DNA of 64,000 nucleotides from Panacagrimonas sp041603235 (GCA_041603235.1 JBFIES010000002.1:496001-560000); one strand, 5' to 3'; shown: positions 1-8,774, numbered from the stretch's first letter. A program made the numbers and translations. The notes: generated from the sequence alone by a model not told the origin.

Positions 1-99
1 GATTTCGGCGTGAATCGTGAACGGGTCGAATATCTGAGGGCCTTGTATCAGAATCGGCCAGAGGAGCAGATTCCGACCATCGACCTGCGCAGCGGCTAG
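1..99 (+). CDS. C-terminal end of an unidentified protein (partial)
   Basis: An open frame runs from the window edge to a TAG at 97-99, giving the last 32 residues of a protein that ends in PTIDLRSG. The fragment is too short to place in a family. It is convergent with acpS, and the two stop codons share the palindrome CTAG at 96-99, so the genes overlap tail to tail with no room for a terminator. The frame could be chance, but the tight packing fits a real gene end. Confidence 0.5.
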   Translation, partial: DFGVNRERVEYLRALYQNRPEEQIPTIDLRSG

Positions 100-491
100 A
101 CGCTGTTTTCTGGGCCCGCCGATTCGAGAATGACGTGGGCAATAACCAGGCCGTCCTCATCGCTGATGGAGACATGGCCGCGTGCAATGCACAGGCGCTT
201 CATGCGCGCGCGCATGGCATCGGAATACACCAGGACCGGGCGGCCCAGCTCGCCTCGCACAACACCGATATCGGGGTTGTTGTAGCCACGCACCCCGGTG
301 CCAAGGGCTTTCCCGAACGCCTCCTTGACGGCCCAGGATTTGGTCAGAAAATTGTGCGGGCGACGGGATTTCTGGTACTGGGAAAATTCCTCAGGATGCA
401 GCAAGCGTCTGGGAAAGCGGGTGGGGTGGCGCGCAAGCGTGTCGCTGATGCGGCTGATGCGCATCAGGTCTGTGCCAATGCCATAAATCAT
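96..491 (-). CDS. acpS: Holo-[acyl-carrier-protein] synthase AcpS
   Basis: Transfers 4'-phosphopantetheine from CoA to the serine of apo-acyl carrier protein in the cytoplasm, activating it for fatty acid synthesis. The 131-residue product starts MIYGIGTDL, where the Asp is a family metal ligand, and has the second signature KEAFGKALGTG near residues 56-66, where the Glu binds Mg2+. Length and motifs match the AcpS family (usually 120-130 residues). It lies 3 bp downstream of pdxJ on the same strand, the common pdxJ-acpS pair, and is probably co-transcribed with it. There is no sign of decay. Confidence 0.95.
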   Translation of the reverse strand: MIYGIGTDLMRISRISDTLARHPTRFPRRLLHPEEFSQYQKSRRPHNFLTKSWAVKEAFGKALGTGVRGYNNPDIGVVRGELGRPVLVYSDAMRARMKRLCIARGHVSISDEDGLVIAHVILESAGPENSV

Positions 492-494
492 GTC

Positions 495-1253
495 TCAGTC
501 CTCAGACACCGGCGCGCGTGCCTGCAGCATCGCGTGACGAAAATCGCTGATGGCCGCTGGCAAGCCAATGAAGACTGCGCGGGCAATCAATGCATGGCCG
601 ATATTGAGTTCCGTAATCTCTTCGATTGCTGCAATGGGGAGCAGGTTGGTGTGCGTCAGCCCGTGCCCGGCGTGAACCCCGAGTCCGGCAGCACTGGCTG
701 AGTGCGCGAAGCTCCTGATCCGGTTCAATTCCTGTTGCTGGGCTTCGCCCTGAAGGCTGCAGAAGTGACCGGTATGGATTTCGATGTTACGGGTCCCGGC
801 CTTCAGGCTGGCGTCGAGCTGACGCTCATCGGCATCTATAAAAAGTGATACCGCGATACCAGCGTCAGCCAGCTCCGCGCAGGCATCGCGAATGCTTTGC
901 AGATTAGCCGCCACATCCAGGCCCCCTTCGGTGGTCAACTCCTCGCGACGTTCGGGGACCAGGCAGGCAAAGCGCGGTGCGGCGCGGCTCGCAATGGCCA
1001 GCATTTCATCAGTTGCCGCCAGTTCCAGATTGACCGGAACCGGGCTGACGGAGATCAGGCGGGTAAGGTCGTGATCCTGAATGTGTCGGCGGTCCTCGCG
1101 CAGGTGGATAGTGATGCTGTCGGCGCCGGCGTCTGCGCATAGCAGGGCGGCTTCAACCGGGTCGGGATAGGTGGTGCCGCGCGCCTGACGCAATGTGGCC
1201 ACGTGATCGACGTTCACGCCCAGACGAATGGGTGAGGGTTCAATGGCTGACAT
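495..1253 (-). CDS. pdxJ: Pyridoxine 5'-phosphate synthase PdxJ
   Basis: Condenses 3-amino-1-hydroxyacetone phosphate with deoxyxylulose 5-phosphate to make pyridoxine 5'-phosphate, the last step of DXP-dependent vitamin B6 synthesis. From the ATG at 1253 the protein has 252 residues and carries the PdxJ N-terminal signature RLGVNVDHVATLRQARGT, the SITIHLREDRRHI segment and the glycine-rich phosphate-binding end (VHAGHGL, LNIGHALIARAVF). The frame is open upstream to 1373, and ATG 1292 is an alternative start, but only the segment after 1253 resembles the family. acpS follows after 3 bp. The divergent flavoprotein gene starts 118 bp away, so both promoters should lie in that gap. Confidence 0.95.
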   Translation of the reverse strand: MSAIEPSPIRLGVNVDHVATLRQARGTTYPDPVEAALLCADAGADSITIHLREDRRHIQDHDLTRLISVSPVPVNLELAATDEMLAIASRAAPRFACLVPERREELTTEGGLDVAANLQSIRDACAELADAGIAVSLFIDADERQLDASLKAGTRNIEIHTGHFCSLQGEAQQQELNRIRSFAHSASAAGLGVHAGHGLTHTNLLPIAAIEEITELNIGHALIARAVFIGLPAAISDFRHAMLQARAPVSED

Positions 1254-1371
1254 GAGTTCGTAGAATAGGCTGCCCGTAGGAGGTTTGCGCATGATACCTG
1301 CGCCGGGTGCGAAGGCCTCAGATTGGCCCCGTTCCGGGCGCCGACACTCATGGATATTTGAGAGATCAAGC

Positions 1372-2997
1372 ATGCACGCCCTACTGCAGACGCGCTATAT
1401 CCCCCTGATTCTGGCGATCACGGTTTTTCTGGTCTCAATCCTGGTATTGCCTCTGCTCATGCCCTGGGCGGCTGCCACGGTGGGGCTTGTTACATTGGTC
1501 TCCGGGTTCCTCACCGCTCTGGGTGTCTGGGATCTGATCCAGACGCGTCAATCGATTCGGCGCAATTACCCGATCATTGCGCACATTCGCTTTCTGCTGG
1601 AGCTGATTCGCCCCGAGATTCGGCAGTACTTTCTGGAGTCCGATCAGGAACGGATTCCTTTTTCGCGCGCTCAACGCGCGCTCGTGTACCAGCGGTCCAA
1701 GGACGTGGTGGACAGCCGCCCCTTTGGGACGCAACTCGATGTCTACAAGGACGACTACGAATGGATTAACCATTCGACGCACCCGGCGCATATTGGCGAG
1801 TGGGATTTTCGCGTGCGAGTCGGAGAGCGGAATTGTTCTGCACCGTATGACATATCGCTGTTCAACATTTCGGCGATGAGTTTCGGGTCATTGTCAGCCA
1901 ACGCAATTCTGGCGCTGAACAAGGGCGCAAAGATCGGCGGATTCGCACACGACACGGGCGAAGGCTCGCTAAGCAAATATCACCGCGAGCATGGCGGCGA
2001 TCTGATCTGGGAGATTGGCTCAGGGTACTTTGGCTGTCGCAATGAAGATGGCAGTTTCAATGCAGAGAAGTTTTCTGAATGTGCGCGCCAGTCTCAGGTC
2101 AAGATGATTGAGCTGAAGATTTCACAAGGCGCGAAACCGGGCCATGGCGGGATGCTGCCGGGCGCAAAGGTCACGCCTGAAATTGCAGAAGCTCGCGGCA
2201 TCCCGGTTGGAAAGGACTGCCTGTCGCCAGCGAGGCACTCAGCATTTTCTACGCCTATCGAGATGATGCAGTTCATCGGCAAGCTCAGGGATCTGTCGGG
2301 CGGAAAGCCCGTCGGCTTCAAGCTGTGCGTGGGGCATCCGTGGGAATTTTTCGCGATGTGCAAGGCGATGATCAAGACAGGCATCACGCCGGACTTTGTT
2401 GTCGTAGATGGTGCTGAAGGCGGCACGGGCGCTGCGCCCCTGGAATTCAGCGATCACGTCGGCACACCGCTGCAAGAAGGGCTTCTGCTGGTTCACAACA
2501 CCCTGGTCGGACTGAATCTTCGCGATGTTGTGAAAGTTGGCGCAGGCGGAAAGATCATCAGCGCCTTTGACGTGGCGCGCACGCTCGCCCTGGGTGCGGA
2601 TTGGTGCAACAGTGCCCGCGGATTCATGTTCTCACTGGGATGCTTGCAGGCGCAGGCCTGTCATACCGGACATTGTCCGACCGGTGTCACGACCCAAGAT
2701 AAGGTGCGGCAGCGCGCCCTGGTGCCGGAAGACAAGGCGCAACGTGTCGCAAACTTTCATCGCAACACTTTGGAGACGCTGGCAGAACTCACGGGTGCTG
2801 CTGGGCTGACGCATCCTTCAAGATTGGGTCCGCAGCATGTGGTGCGCAGGATTTCCACCACCGAAGTTCGCCTGGTCTCCACGCTGATGACCTTCATCAA
2901 GCCCGGAGAATTGCTTGATCACCGTCGCAGCGCACACCCGGAACTCGCCGCTTTCTGGGATATGTCCACGGCGGAGTCATTTGCCCCGGCTCAATAA
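1372..2997 (+). CDS. Membrane-anchored FMN-binding glutamate-synthase-like protein (GltB2 type)
   Basis: This 541-residue protein has two N-terminal hydrophobic segments (about residues 7-60) and then a glutamate synthase central/FMN domain. Recognisable parts are HDTGEGSLSKYH, PGHGGMLPGAKV, the FMN-barrel stretch VVDGAEGGTGAAP and C424-x5-C430-x4-C435, the spacing that holds the 3Fe-4S cluster in glutamate synthases. The glutaminase (class II amidotransferase) domain is absent, so ammonia-dependent or non-glutamate chemistry is possible and the substrate is unknown. ATG 1372 was chosen because upstream residues from 1285 lie in the pdxJ-facing gap and do not look like the family. It is divergent from pdxJ; a functional link is not shown. 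Confidence 0.85.
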   Translation: MHALLQTRYIPLILAITVFLVSILVLPLLMPWAAATVGLVTLVSGFLTALGVWDLIQTRQSIRRNYPIIAHIRFLLELIRPEIRQYFLESDQERIPFSRAQRALVYQRSKDVVDSRPFGTQLDVYKDDYEWINHSTHPAHIGEWDFRVRVGERNCSAPYDISLFNISAMSFGSLSANAILALNKGAKIGGFAHDTGEGSLSKYHREHGGDLIWEIGSGYFGCRNEDGSFNAEKFSECARQSQVKMIELKISQGAKPGHGGMLPGAKVTPEIAEARGIPVGKDCLSPARHSAFSTPIEMMQFIGKLRDLSGGKPVGFKLCVGHPWEFFAMCKAMIKTGITPDFVVVDGAEGGTGAAPLEFSDHVGTPLQEGLLLVHNTLVGLNLRDVVKVGAGGKIISAFDVARTLALGADWCNSARGFMFSLGCLQAQACHTGHCPTGVTTQDKVRQRALVPEDKAQRVANFHRNTLETLAELTGAAGLTHPSRLGPQHVVRRISTTEVRLVSTLMTFIKPGELLDHRRSAHPELAAFWDMSTAESFAPAQ

Positions 2998-3107
2998 TCG
3001 GCTGCCACATATTGAAAGAACGTGGTGGTCGCTTGTCGGGTCGAGCGCAAAGGCGCTATGGGTGGTGGTGATACTGTGCGGACTCGTTGCAAGCAGGGGG
3101 CGCGCGA

Positions 3108-3740
3108 ATGAGGCAGATGATCGCTGTACTGGCCTGGATGATTGGTCTGGGCTGCACGACAAATCTTGCTGCGCAGCAAGTGCCGCAGGCTTGGGTGCTG
3201 GCGCTGGGCTGGACCCCGCAATTCTGCAAACGGCATTCCGGGTCCTGGGAGCCGCAGTGCCTGGATACGCATTATTGGGCCGTACATGGCCTGCGGCCTG
3301 ATTTTGCCGGTGGAGAGCCCACTCAGTGCGAACAGGGCGAGGGCATCACCGATGAGAAGTTCGGTCAGCTGATGCATGTGCTGCCCAATCGCGTCACGCT
3401 GAAGAAAATTTGGAAGGAGCACGGTGCCTGCAGTGGCATGGGCTTCGACGAGTATTTTCTTCAGATGGATCGCGCTGGCCGACGCGTGACGATTCCCGCC
3501 AGGTTTGCTGAAGTGCTCGAGAGCATCACGTTGCCTAAATCAGAGGTCCGGCAGGCTTTCATGGAGGCCAACCCGGGCATGACGCATGATGCGATCCGCC
3601 TAGCCTGTCATCGATCTGATCTGGAAGAAGTGCGCATCTGCCTGGATCAGGATTTCCGCTACCGCAGCTGCGGCGTCCATGTCGAGGAAGGCTGTGGCAA
3701 CAAGATCAGGCTGCGATATTTTCGCGGGAGACGACGTTAG
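3108..3740 (+). CDS. Secreted RNase T2 family protein with altered active-site residues
   Basis: The 210-residue product has a signal peptide (MRQMIAVLAWMIGLG, likely cut near LAA/QQ) and an RNase T2 fold signature: LALGWTPQFC, then CAS I as VHGLRPD (His60) and CAS II as WKEHGACSG (His105), with many cysteines for disulfides. Active RNase T2 enzymes cleave RNA in the periplasm or outside the cell. Two positions differ from the usual motifs: the Trp of HGLWP is Arg63, and the catalytic Glu four residues before His105 is Ile101. Activity is therefore uncertain. ATG 3108, preceded by AGGGGG, is preferred to ATG 3087. It stands alone between the flavoprotein and the convergent rne gene. Confidence 0.8.
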   Translation: MRQMIAVLAWMIGLGCTTNLAAQQVPQAWVLALGWTPQFCKRHSGSWEPQCLDTHYWAVHGLRPDFAGGEPTQCEQGEGITDEKFGQLMHVLPNRVTLKKIWKEHGACSGMGFDEYFLQMDRAGRRVTIPARFAEVLESITLPKSEVRQAFMEANPGMTHDAIRLACHRSDLEEVRICLDQDFRYRSCGVHVEEGCGNKIRLRYFRGRRR

Positions 3741-3812
3741 CGTCGACCCTCGAAATGAGTGCTCAAAGAGTGCTTTAAGTCAGTGCCTCAGCATCTGCTG
3801 ACGACCTGACCC

Positions 3813-3848
3813 AAAAAAAGTGGCGGGGAGAACTTGGTTCTCCCCGCC
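3813..3848 (-). terminator. Intrinsic terminator of rne
   Basis: A perfect 11-bp stem (3822-3832 with 3838-3848) and a 5-nt loop are followed, in the minus direction, by a run of seven T (A7 at 3813-3819 on plus). It lies 35 bp past the rne stop codon. There is no T-run on the plus side, so it serves rne rather than the RNase T2 gene. Confidence 0.93.
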
Positions 3849-3882
3849 ATCGTGCTTCCTGCAATGGACTCTGAAGGGACTC

Positions 3883-6786
3883 TTACCGCTGCGTCTCTAC
3901 CTGTTCGAACTTGGGCTTCTGCTCTGGGGCCGAATCCTCTGAAGGCGTGGCACTGGTGTCAGCCGCTGTTTCTGGGGAGGCTTGTTCCTCTTCGTCGATC
4001 TCTGCGGCCTGATCCAGTCCTTCGGGTGAAGCTGCTTCAGTCGTGTCGGCTGGCGTTTCCAGAGGAGGCTCTACCGGAGCGGCTGCGGGGCCGCCGGGAG
4101 GTGGCGGAAAGCGGGTTTCCACCTGCTCGAAGCGTGCCGCAAATGCATTTTCGGGCACTTCTTCCTTGGCCGGTGGCTCAGGCTCAGAGACCGGTGCGGC
4201 TTCAGGCGTTTGGCCAAAGGCTTCGGCTCCGGATGAAGCGTCCACCGCAGTCTGTACTTCAGGCTCGGACTCGGTGACAGCGACCTCGGGAGTCTGAGCG
4301 CTGACCTGCGTTTCCTGAGCCGGCTTTTCTACAGCCGTCTCGCTGAGAGGAGCAGTGGTCTGGGTTGCGTCAGGCGCTTCGGGCTGTGTTGCCGCCACCG
4401 CCGGCGCAGGGTTGTTGTCAGCAGGCGCTGACGCTGACTCACTCGCTTGTGATTGTGCCGCGGGCGCTTCAGCGCCTTCTGCACCGCGCACCGCGGCGCT
4501 CACTGCAACCGCTGCAGGCGCCGCTGCTGTTACGCCTCGACCCAGTGCTGCAGCAAGATCTGCTGGCAGTTCACCAGGCTTGCTCGAAGAAGCCTGATTC
4601 TGATCGTTGTTGTTATCCGAATTCTGGGAGCGACCACGACCACGACGGCCGCGACGGCCCCGACCGGAACGCCCGCCGCCCGAATTCTCGCGCCCTTCCT
4701 GGCTGGAATTGTCCTGACTTGGCCGCTGCGTGTTGTTTTCTGCCTTCGCTGCGCCCTGTTCGCCAGAACCTGTGTCGCTGGACTTGGCCTTGGGTGAGGT
4801 GTTTTGATCGTTCGCCGTATCGGCGTTGCGATCTCTGGAGCGCCCGTCGCGCCGCGATTTCCCTCCACCGGACTTTCCGCCGCGACCGCCATTGTCGCGT
4901 GTCGATTCTGCTGAACGCTCGTCCGAGCTTTCCTTGTTCTTGCGATCTGGCTTCTTGTCGCGACGGCCATCTTTGCGACCTGAGTTGCGGTCGCTGTTCT
5001 GATATTTGTTGACCTTTTTCTTTGGCTTCTGCTTTTCCTTGTCGCTAGCTTCTTCGTCCTCCTGCTCCTTGGGACGTGCCATGAAGCCAAACAGCCACAT
5101 CAGACGTGACCAGAAACCGCGCGGGGCGACTTGCTGCATCACGAGCGTCGAAGTCAGCGCCGCCGGGGCCACCGCCACGACCGGAGCCGGGGTGCTGGGC
5201 ACAATTTGTTCGACCGCTGCCTTTTCGGGCGTCTTGGCAGGTGCCGGTCCTTCGGCCAGTTCTTCCTGCGCGCTGGCTTCGAAGTCCTGCGCCAGCAGAT
5301 GGCTGACCGCGTCGTTGTTGTCCTGCGTCAGATGATCGCCGCGAACCCGGCGAATTTCATAGGCCGGTGTCTGCAGTGTGTGATTGGGAACAATGGTGAT
5401 ACCGACCCGATTGCGCGCTTCGATCTCACGCACCTGCGCGCGCTTCTCATTGAGCAGGAAGGTGCCTGCATCAACGGGCACCTGGACAATGACGCGCCCG
5501 GTGCGATCTTTCATCGCTTCTTCTTCGATCAGGCGCAGCACGGACAGGGCCATGGACTCGACCGAACGGATCTGACCGCTGCCTTCACAGCGCGGGCAAG
5601 CGATCTGCGTATGCTCGCCAAGACTCGGGCGCAGGCGCTGGCGCGACATTTCCATCAGGCCAAAGCGTGACAGGCGGCCGAACTGGATGCGGGCCCGGTC
5701 GGTCTCGCAGGCAGCTTCGAGGCGCTTCTCTACTTCTTTCTGGTTGCGCGAGCTGTTCATGTCGATGAAATCGATCACGACCAGGCCGCCGAGATCGCGC
5801 AGGCGCAACTGTCGGGCCACTTCGTCTGCAGCTTCGAGGTTGGTGTTGAGCGCGGTTTCTTCAATGCCGCCGCCGCCGGTGGCGCGCGCGGAGTTGATAT
5901 CCACCGAAGTCAGCGCCTCGGTGCGATCAATCACGATAGAGCCGCCCGAGGGCAGGCGGATCGTGCGCTCATGCGCCAGTTCAATCTGCGACTCAATCTG
6001 GAATCGCGAGAACAGCGGGGTTTCTTCCTTGTACAGCTTGAGCCGGTTGAGATGCTGCGGCATCACGCTGGTCAGATGCGCTCGTGCAGTCTCGTAGATC
6101 TCTTCGTTGTCGATCATCACCTCGCCGATGTCCGGACGCAGATAGTCGCGCAGCGCGCGCAGGATGATGTTGTTTTCCTGGTAGATGAGAAACGGTGCGC
6201 GCTTATCTTCCGCAGCATTCTCGATCGCGGTCCAGATCTCGATGAGGTAGTCAGCGTCCCACTGCAGTTCTTCAGCACTGCGGCCCACGCCGTTGGAGCG
6301 CACAATCACGCCCATGCCTTCCGGCAACTGCAATGCGTCGAGTGCTGCCTTGGCTTCCTGACGTTCATCGCCCTCGGCGCGGCGCGAAACACCGCCAGCT
6401 TTGGGGTTATTCGGCATCAGGACCAGATAGCGCCCAGCCAGCGAGACATAGGAGGTCAGGGCTGCGCCCTTGTTACCGCGCTCTTCTTTTTCGACCTGAA
6501 CAATCAGTTCCAGGCCTTCACGCACCTGTTCCTTGATAGGGCCGCTGCCGTTGACGCAGCTGCGTGCGATTTCCTTGATCGGCAGGAAGCCGTGGCGGTC
6601 GCCGCCGTATTCAACGAAACAGGCTTCCAGCGAGTGCTCGACCCGCGTGATCCTGCCCTTGTAAAGATTGCCTTTTTTCTGCTCGCGCGAGGCGAGTTCT
6701 ATATCGAGGTCATGAAGTTTCTGGCCATCCACGATGGCCACACGCAGCTCTTCGGGCTGCGTTGCGTTGATAAGAATGCGTTTCAT
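3883..6786 (-). CDS. rne: Ribonuclease E
   Basis: Endoribonuclease that starts mRNA decay and processes stable RNAs; it also scaffolds the degradosome. The 967 residues comprise an S1 domain (about 35-125), the 5'-sensor/RNase H-like region, the DNase I-like catalytic part with VDINSARATGG (about 295) and VIDFIDM (about 336), which carry the two Mg2+-binding Asp, and the zinc link CPRC (about 396). From about 510 the protein is a low-complexity scaffold: Lys/Arg-rich, then GRSGRGRRGRRGRGRS (RNA binding), then an acidic Ala/Pro/Glu tail. The peptide FEQVET appears at residues 886 and 960, possibly a duplicated partner-binding motif. It is divergent from rluC, as in E. coli, and ends at a strong terminator. 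Confidence 0.97.
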   Translation of the reverse strand: MKRILINATQPEELRVAIVDGQKLHDLDIELASREQKKGNLYKGRITRVEHSLEACFVEYGGDRHGFLPIKEIARSCVNGSGPIKEQVREGLELIVQVEKEERGNKGAALTSYVSLAGRYLVLMPNNPKAGGVSRRAEGDERQEAKAALDALQLPEGMGVIVRSNGVGRSAEELQWDADYLIEIWTAIENAAEDKRAPFLIYQENNIILRALRDYLRPDIGEVMIDNEEIYETARAHLTSVMPQHLNRLKLYKEETPLFSRFQIESQIELAHERTIRLPSGGSIVIDRTEALTSVDINSARATGGGGIEETALNTNLEAADEVARQLRLRDLGGLVVIDFIDMNSSRNQKEVEKRLEAACETDRARIQFGRLSRFGLMEMSRQRLRPSLGEHTQIACPRCEGSGQIRSVESMALSVLRLIEEEAMKDRTGRVIVQVPVDAGTFLLNEKRAQVREIEARNRVGITIVPNHTLQTPAYEIRRVRGDHLTQDNNDAVSHLLAQDFEASAQEELAEGPAPAKTPEKAAVEQIVPSTPAPVVAVAPAALTSTLVMQQVAPRGFWSRLMWLFGFMARPKEQEDEEASDKEKQKPKKKVNKYQNSDRNSGRKDGRRDKKPDRKNKESSDERSAESTRDNGGRGGKSGGGKSRRDGRSRDRNADTANDQNTSPKAKSSDTGSGEQGAAKAENNTQRPSQDNSSQEGRENSGGGRSGRGRRGRRGRGRSQNSDNNNDQNQASSSKPGELPADLAAALGRGVTAAAPAAVAVSAAVRGAEGAEAPAAQSQASESASAPADNNPAPAVAATQPEAPDATQTTAPLSETAVEKPAQETQVSAQTPEVAVTESEPEVQTAVDASSGAEAFGQTPEAAPVSEPEPPAKEEVPENAFAARFEQVETRFPPPPGGPAAAPVEPPLETPADTTEAASPEGLDQAAEIDEEEQASPETAADTSATPSEDSAPEQKPKFEQVETQR

Positions 6787-7109
6787 TTTTGGGGGTACGG
6801 TCTCGGTTGAAGCTCAACCGCCGGGCAGGGGATACAAATTCAGGCGCGTGCATCGCGCGTTTTGCTTGTGGCCCGAAGCCTGGCAGGAGCCCAGGTTTCT
6901 GGTAGTGATGGCTCGCGCACACCGCCCACAACAGGGGCAGGCATGCGTCTTGTCGACGCCGGCTCATGACAGTGAAGCTCAATAGAGATAGCGGGAGGCT
7001 GAAAGCCATTGTTCTTTTGTTCCAAAATCACATGCGGCGAGTCGCGGACGCGACCGCCGGGTGACAAACTCCATGAGCAGATTTAATTAAGCCTTGGAGT
7101 TCAAACATT
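6787..7109. promoter_or_regulatory. rne/rluC divergent intergenic region with rne leader
   Basis: This 323-bp gap separates the rne and rluC start codons. In the rne direction there is no Shine-Dalgarno sequence before ATG 6786 (the leader ends in ACCCCCAAAA). A 7-bp stem with a 3-nt loop sits at 6804-6820, 17 nt before the start. Further inverted repeats lie at 6844-6858 and 7041-7054. E. coli rne is autoregulated through structures in a long leader; a similar role here is inferred. I could not assign a convincing promoter hexamer pair for either gene. Confidence 0.5.
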
Positions 7110-8060
7110 TTGCCACAGACTGCTACGAGTGTGCGCCTGGTCAAAACGGGCCCGCGGGAAGCCGGCCAGCGCATCGATAATTTCTTGTTGCGCGAGTTGC
7201 CGGGCGTGCCAAAGTCTCACATTTACAGACTCTTACGCTCGGGGCAGGTGAGAGTGAACGGTGGCCGCGTGAAGCCGGAGCGGAAGCTGGCCGAGGGTGA
7301 GGAGGTGCGAATCCCGCCGGTTCGCATGGCCGAGAAGGGCCAAACCGTGCGCCCGCCGGATGAAGTTCTCAAGCGCTTGAGAGACGCCATCATCCACGAA
7401 GATGAGCATTATCTGGCCATCGACAAGCCCGCTGGCTATGCCTCGCACGGCGGCACCGGCCTGCCATTTGGGGTTATTGAAGCGGTCCGCGCCTGGGACA
7501 AATACCCGATGATCGAGCTTTGCCATCGGCTCGATCGTGATACCAGCGGCGTCTTGCTCATGGCCAAGAGCCGGCCCGCCCTGTTACGGGCCCAGCGAGC
7601 GCTCAAGCACGGCACCACAGAGAAGCGCTACTTCGCGCTCGTGGTCGGGCGCTGGAAGGGAGAGGATCGCGAGGTCGATGCGGCCCTGGTGCGGGCGACG
7701 CTGGAATCTGGCGAGCGGTTCATGGATATCGATGAGGAGGATGGCAAGCCGTCGCGCTCACGTTTTTCACCCAAGGCGCGATATCGAGATGCCACCTTGT
7801 GCGAGGTGCAGATTTTTTCAGGAAGGACGCATCAGATTCGCGTGCACGCCATGGCGCTGGGGCATCCGGTGGCTGGCGATCGCAAGTACGGCGAAAAAGG
7901 GGTGGACAAGAAGATTCGTGATCAGGGCCTGAAACGCATGTTCCTGCATTCGCATTTTTTGAAGCTGATCGCGGAAGGGGATCTGCCCAAGCTGATTCTC
8001 AGTGCGCCGATGCCATCCGAATTGCGCGACGTGCTCGATCGCCTGCCCGGAGTGCGCTGA
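7110..8060 (+). CDS. rluC: 23S rRNA pseudouridine synthase RluC
   Basis: Isomerises specific uridines of 23S rRNA to pseudouridine during ribosome assembly. The 316-residue protein has an N-terminal S4 RNA-binding domain (about 18-75, QRIDNFLLRELPGVP onward) and an RluA-type catalytic domain with HRLDRDTSG at about residue 140, whose Asp is the nucleophile, and SGRTHQIRVH further on. The likely start is TTG at 7110, 10 nt after GGAG at 7096-7099; no in-frame ATG lies before the S4 domain. It is divergent from rne and followed by a HAD phosphatase. RluC is favoured over RluA or RluD because of the rne neighbour and the S4 domain. Confidence 0.93.
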   Translation: MPQTATSVRLVKTGPREAGQRIDNFLLRELPGVPKSHIYRLLRSGQVRVNGGRVKPERKLAEGEEVRIPPVRMAEKGQTVRPPDEVLKRLRDAIIHEDEHYLAIDKPAGYASHGGTGLPFGVIEAVRAWDKYPMIELCHRLDRDTSGVLLMAKSRPALLRAQRALKHGTTEKRYFALVVGRWKGEDREVDAALVRATLESGERFMDIDEEDGKPSRSRFSPKARYRDATLCEVQIFSGRTHQIRVHAMALGHPVAGDRKYGEKGVDKKIRDQGLKRMFLHSHFLKLIAEGDLPKLILSAPMPSELRDVLDRLPGVR

Positions 8061-8091
8061 TGACAGGTGTCTATTTGCTGGTGTCAGGACC

Positions 8092-8757
8092 ATGAATCCG
8101 GGCCGGTTTGAATTGCTGATCTTTGATTGGGACGGAACGCTCTGTGACTCGGCCTCGATGATCGTTGACAGCATGCAGCAGGCGATCCGTGATCTGAACC
8201 TGCCACCGCGGGAGGACGCGGATATCTCGCAGCTCATTGGCCTGGGGCTGTCTGAGGGCATGCAGTTGCTCTATCCGGAGATCAAGACGGACCAACTACT
8301 CGCCTGGCTGGGGCAGTATCGGAAAAGCTACGTGGGCGAGAAGCCCAAGGAGCCGCCCTTGTTCGAAGGCGTGGAGAGCGCGATGCGCCAGTTATCTGGT
8401 GCCGGCTTCAGGCTCGCGGTTGCGACGGGCAAGTCGCGCGCGGGTCTGGACCGATCGCTGCGTGGTTTCCCGCAGATTGGCAGTCTGCTGCATGCCAGCC
8501 GCACAGCGGATGAGTCAGCCAACAAGCCTGACCCTTTGATGCTCAGGGAAATTCTGGCGCTGCTCGATGTGCCGGCCGAACGCGCGCTCATGATCGGCGA
8601 TACCGAATATGACGCAGCCATGGCACGGGCTATTGGCATGCCGATGCTCGGCGTCACTTGCGGTGTCCACGCGGCGGAACGGATTCGCTCCGCTGGCGCA
8701 ATGGACTTGATTGAGTCTGTGAGCGAACTTCCCAGCTGGTTGAGTACCAATCCCTGA
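8092..8757 (+). CDS. HAD-superfamily phosphatase (phosphoglycolate phosphatase-like)
   Basis: A 221-residue cytoplasmic hydrolase with the four HAD motifs: DWDGTLCDS (motif I, nucleophile and acid Asp at the N-terminus), VATGKS (II), NKPDP (III, Lys) and MIGDTEYDAAMA (IV, metal-binding Asp). The helical cap lies between motifs I and II, as in subfamily IA enzymes such as Gph. ATG 8092 has AGGA 3-6 nt upstream; the open frame to 8002 only overlaps rluC. It sits 31 bp after rluC and is probably co-transcribed. The natural substrate cannot be read from sequence; phosphoglycolate or a small sugar or nucleotide phosphate is possible. Confidence 0.88.
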   Translation: MNPGRFELLIFDWDGTLCDSASMIVDSMQQAIRDLNLPPREDADISQLIGLGLSEGMQLLYPEIKTDQLLAWLGQYRKSYVGEKPKEPPLFEGVESAMRQLSGAGFRLAVATGKSRAGLDRSLRGFPQIGSLLHASRTADESANKPDPLMLREILALLDVPAERALMIGDTEYDAAMARAIGMPMLGVTCGVHAAERIRSAGAMDLIESVSELPSWLSTNP

Positions 8758-8774
8758 GGCCGCCCAGCGTCGTC

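Noticed and set aside
4500..5050. Repeat element in the rne tail
   Set aside because: The repetitive look comes from Arg/Gly, Lys and Asp codons of the low-complexity scaffold, not from a mobile or structured repeat.
5971..6810. 279-residue open frame on plus opposite rne
   Set aside because: It covers the conserved RNase E catalytic region in antisense and has no Shine-Dalgarno sequence or family motif.
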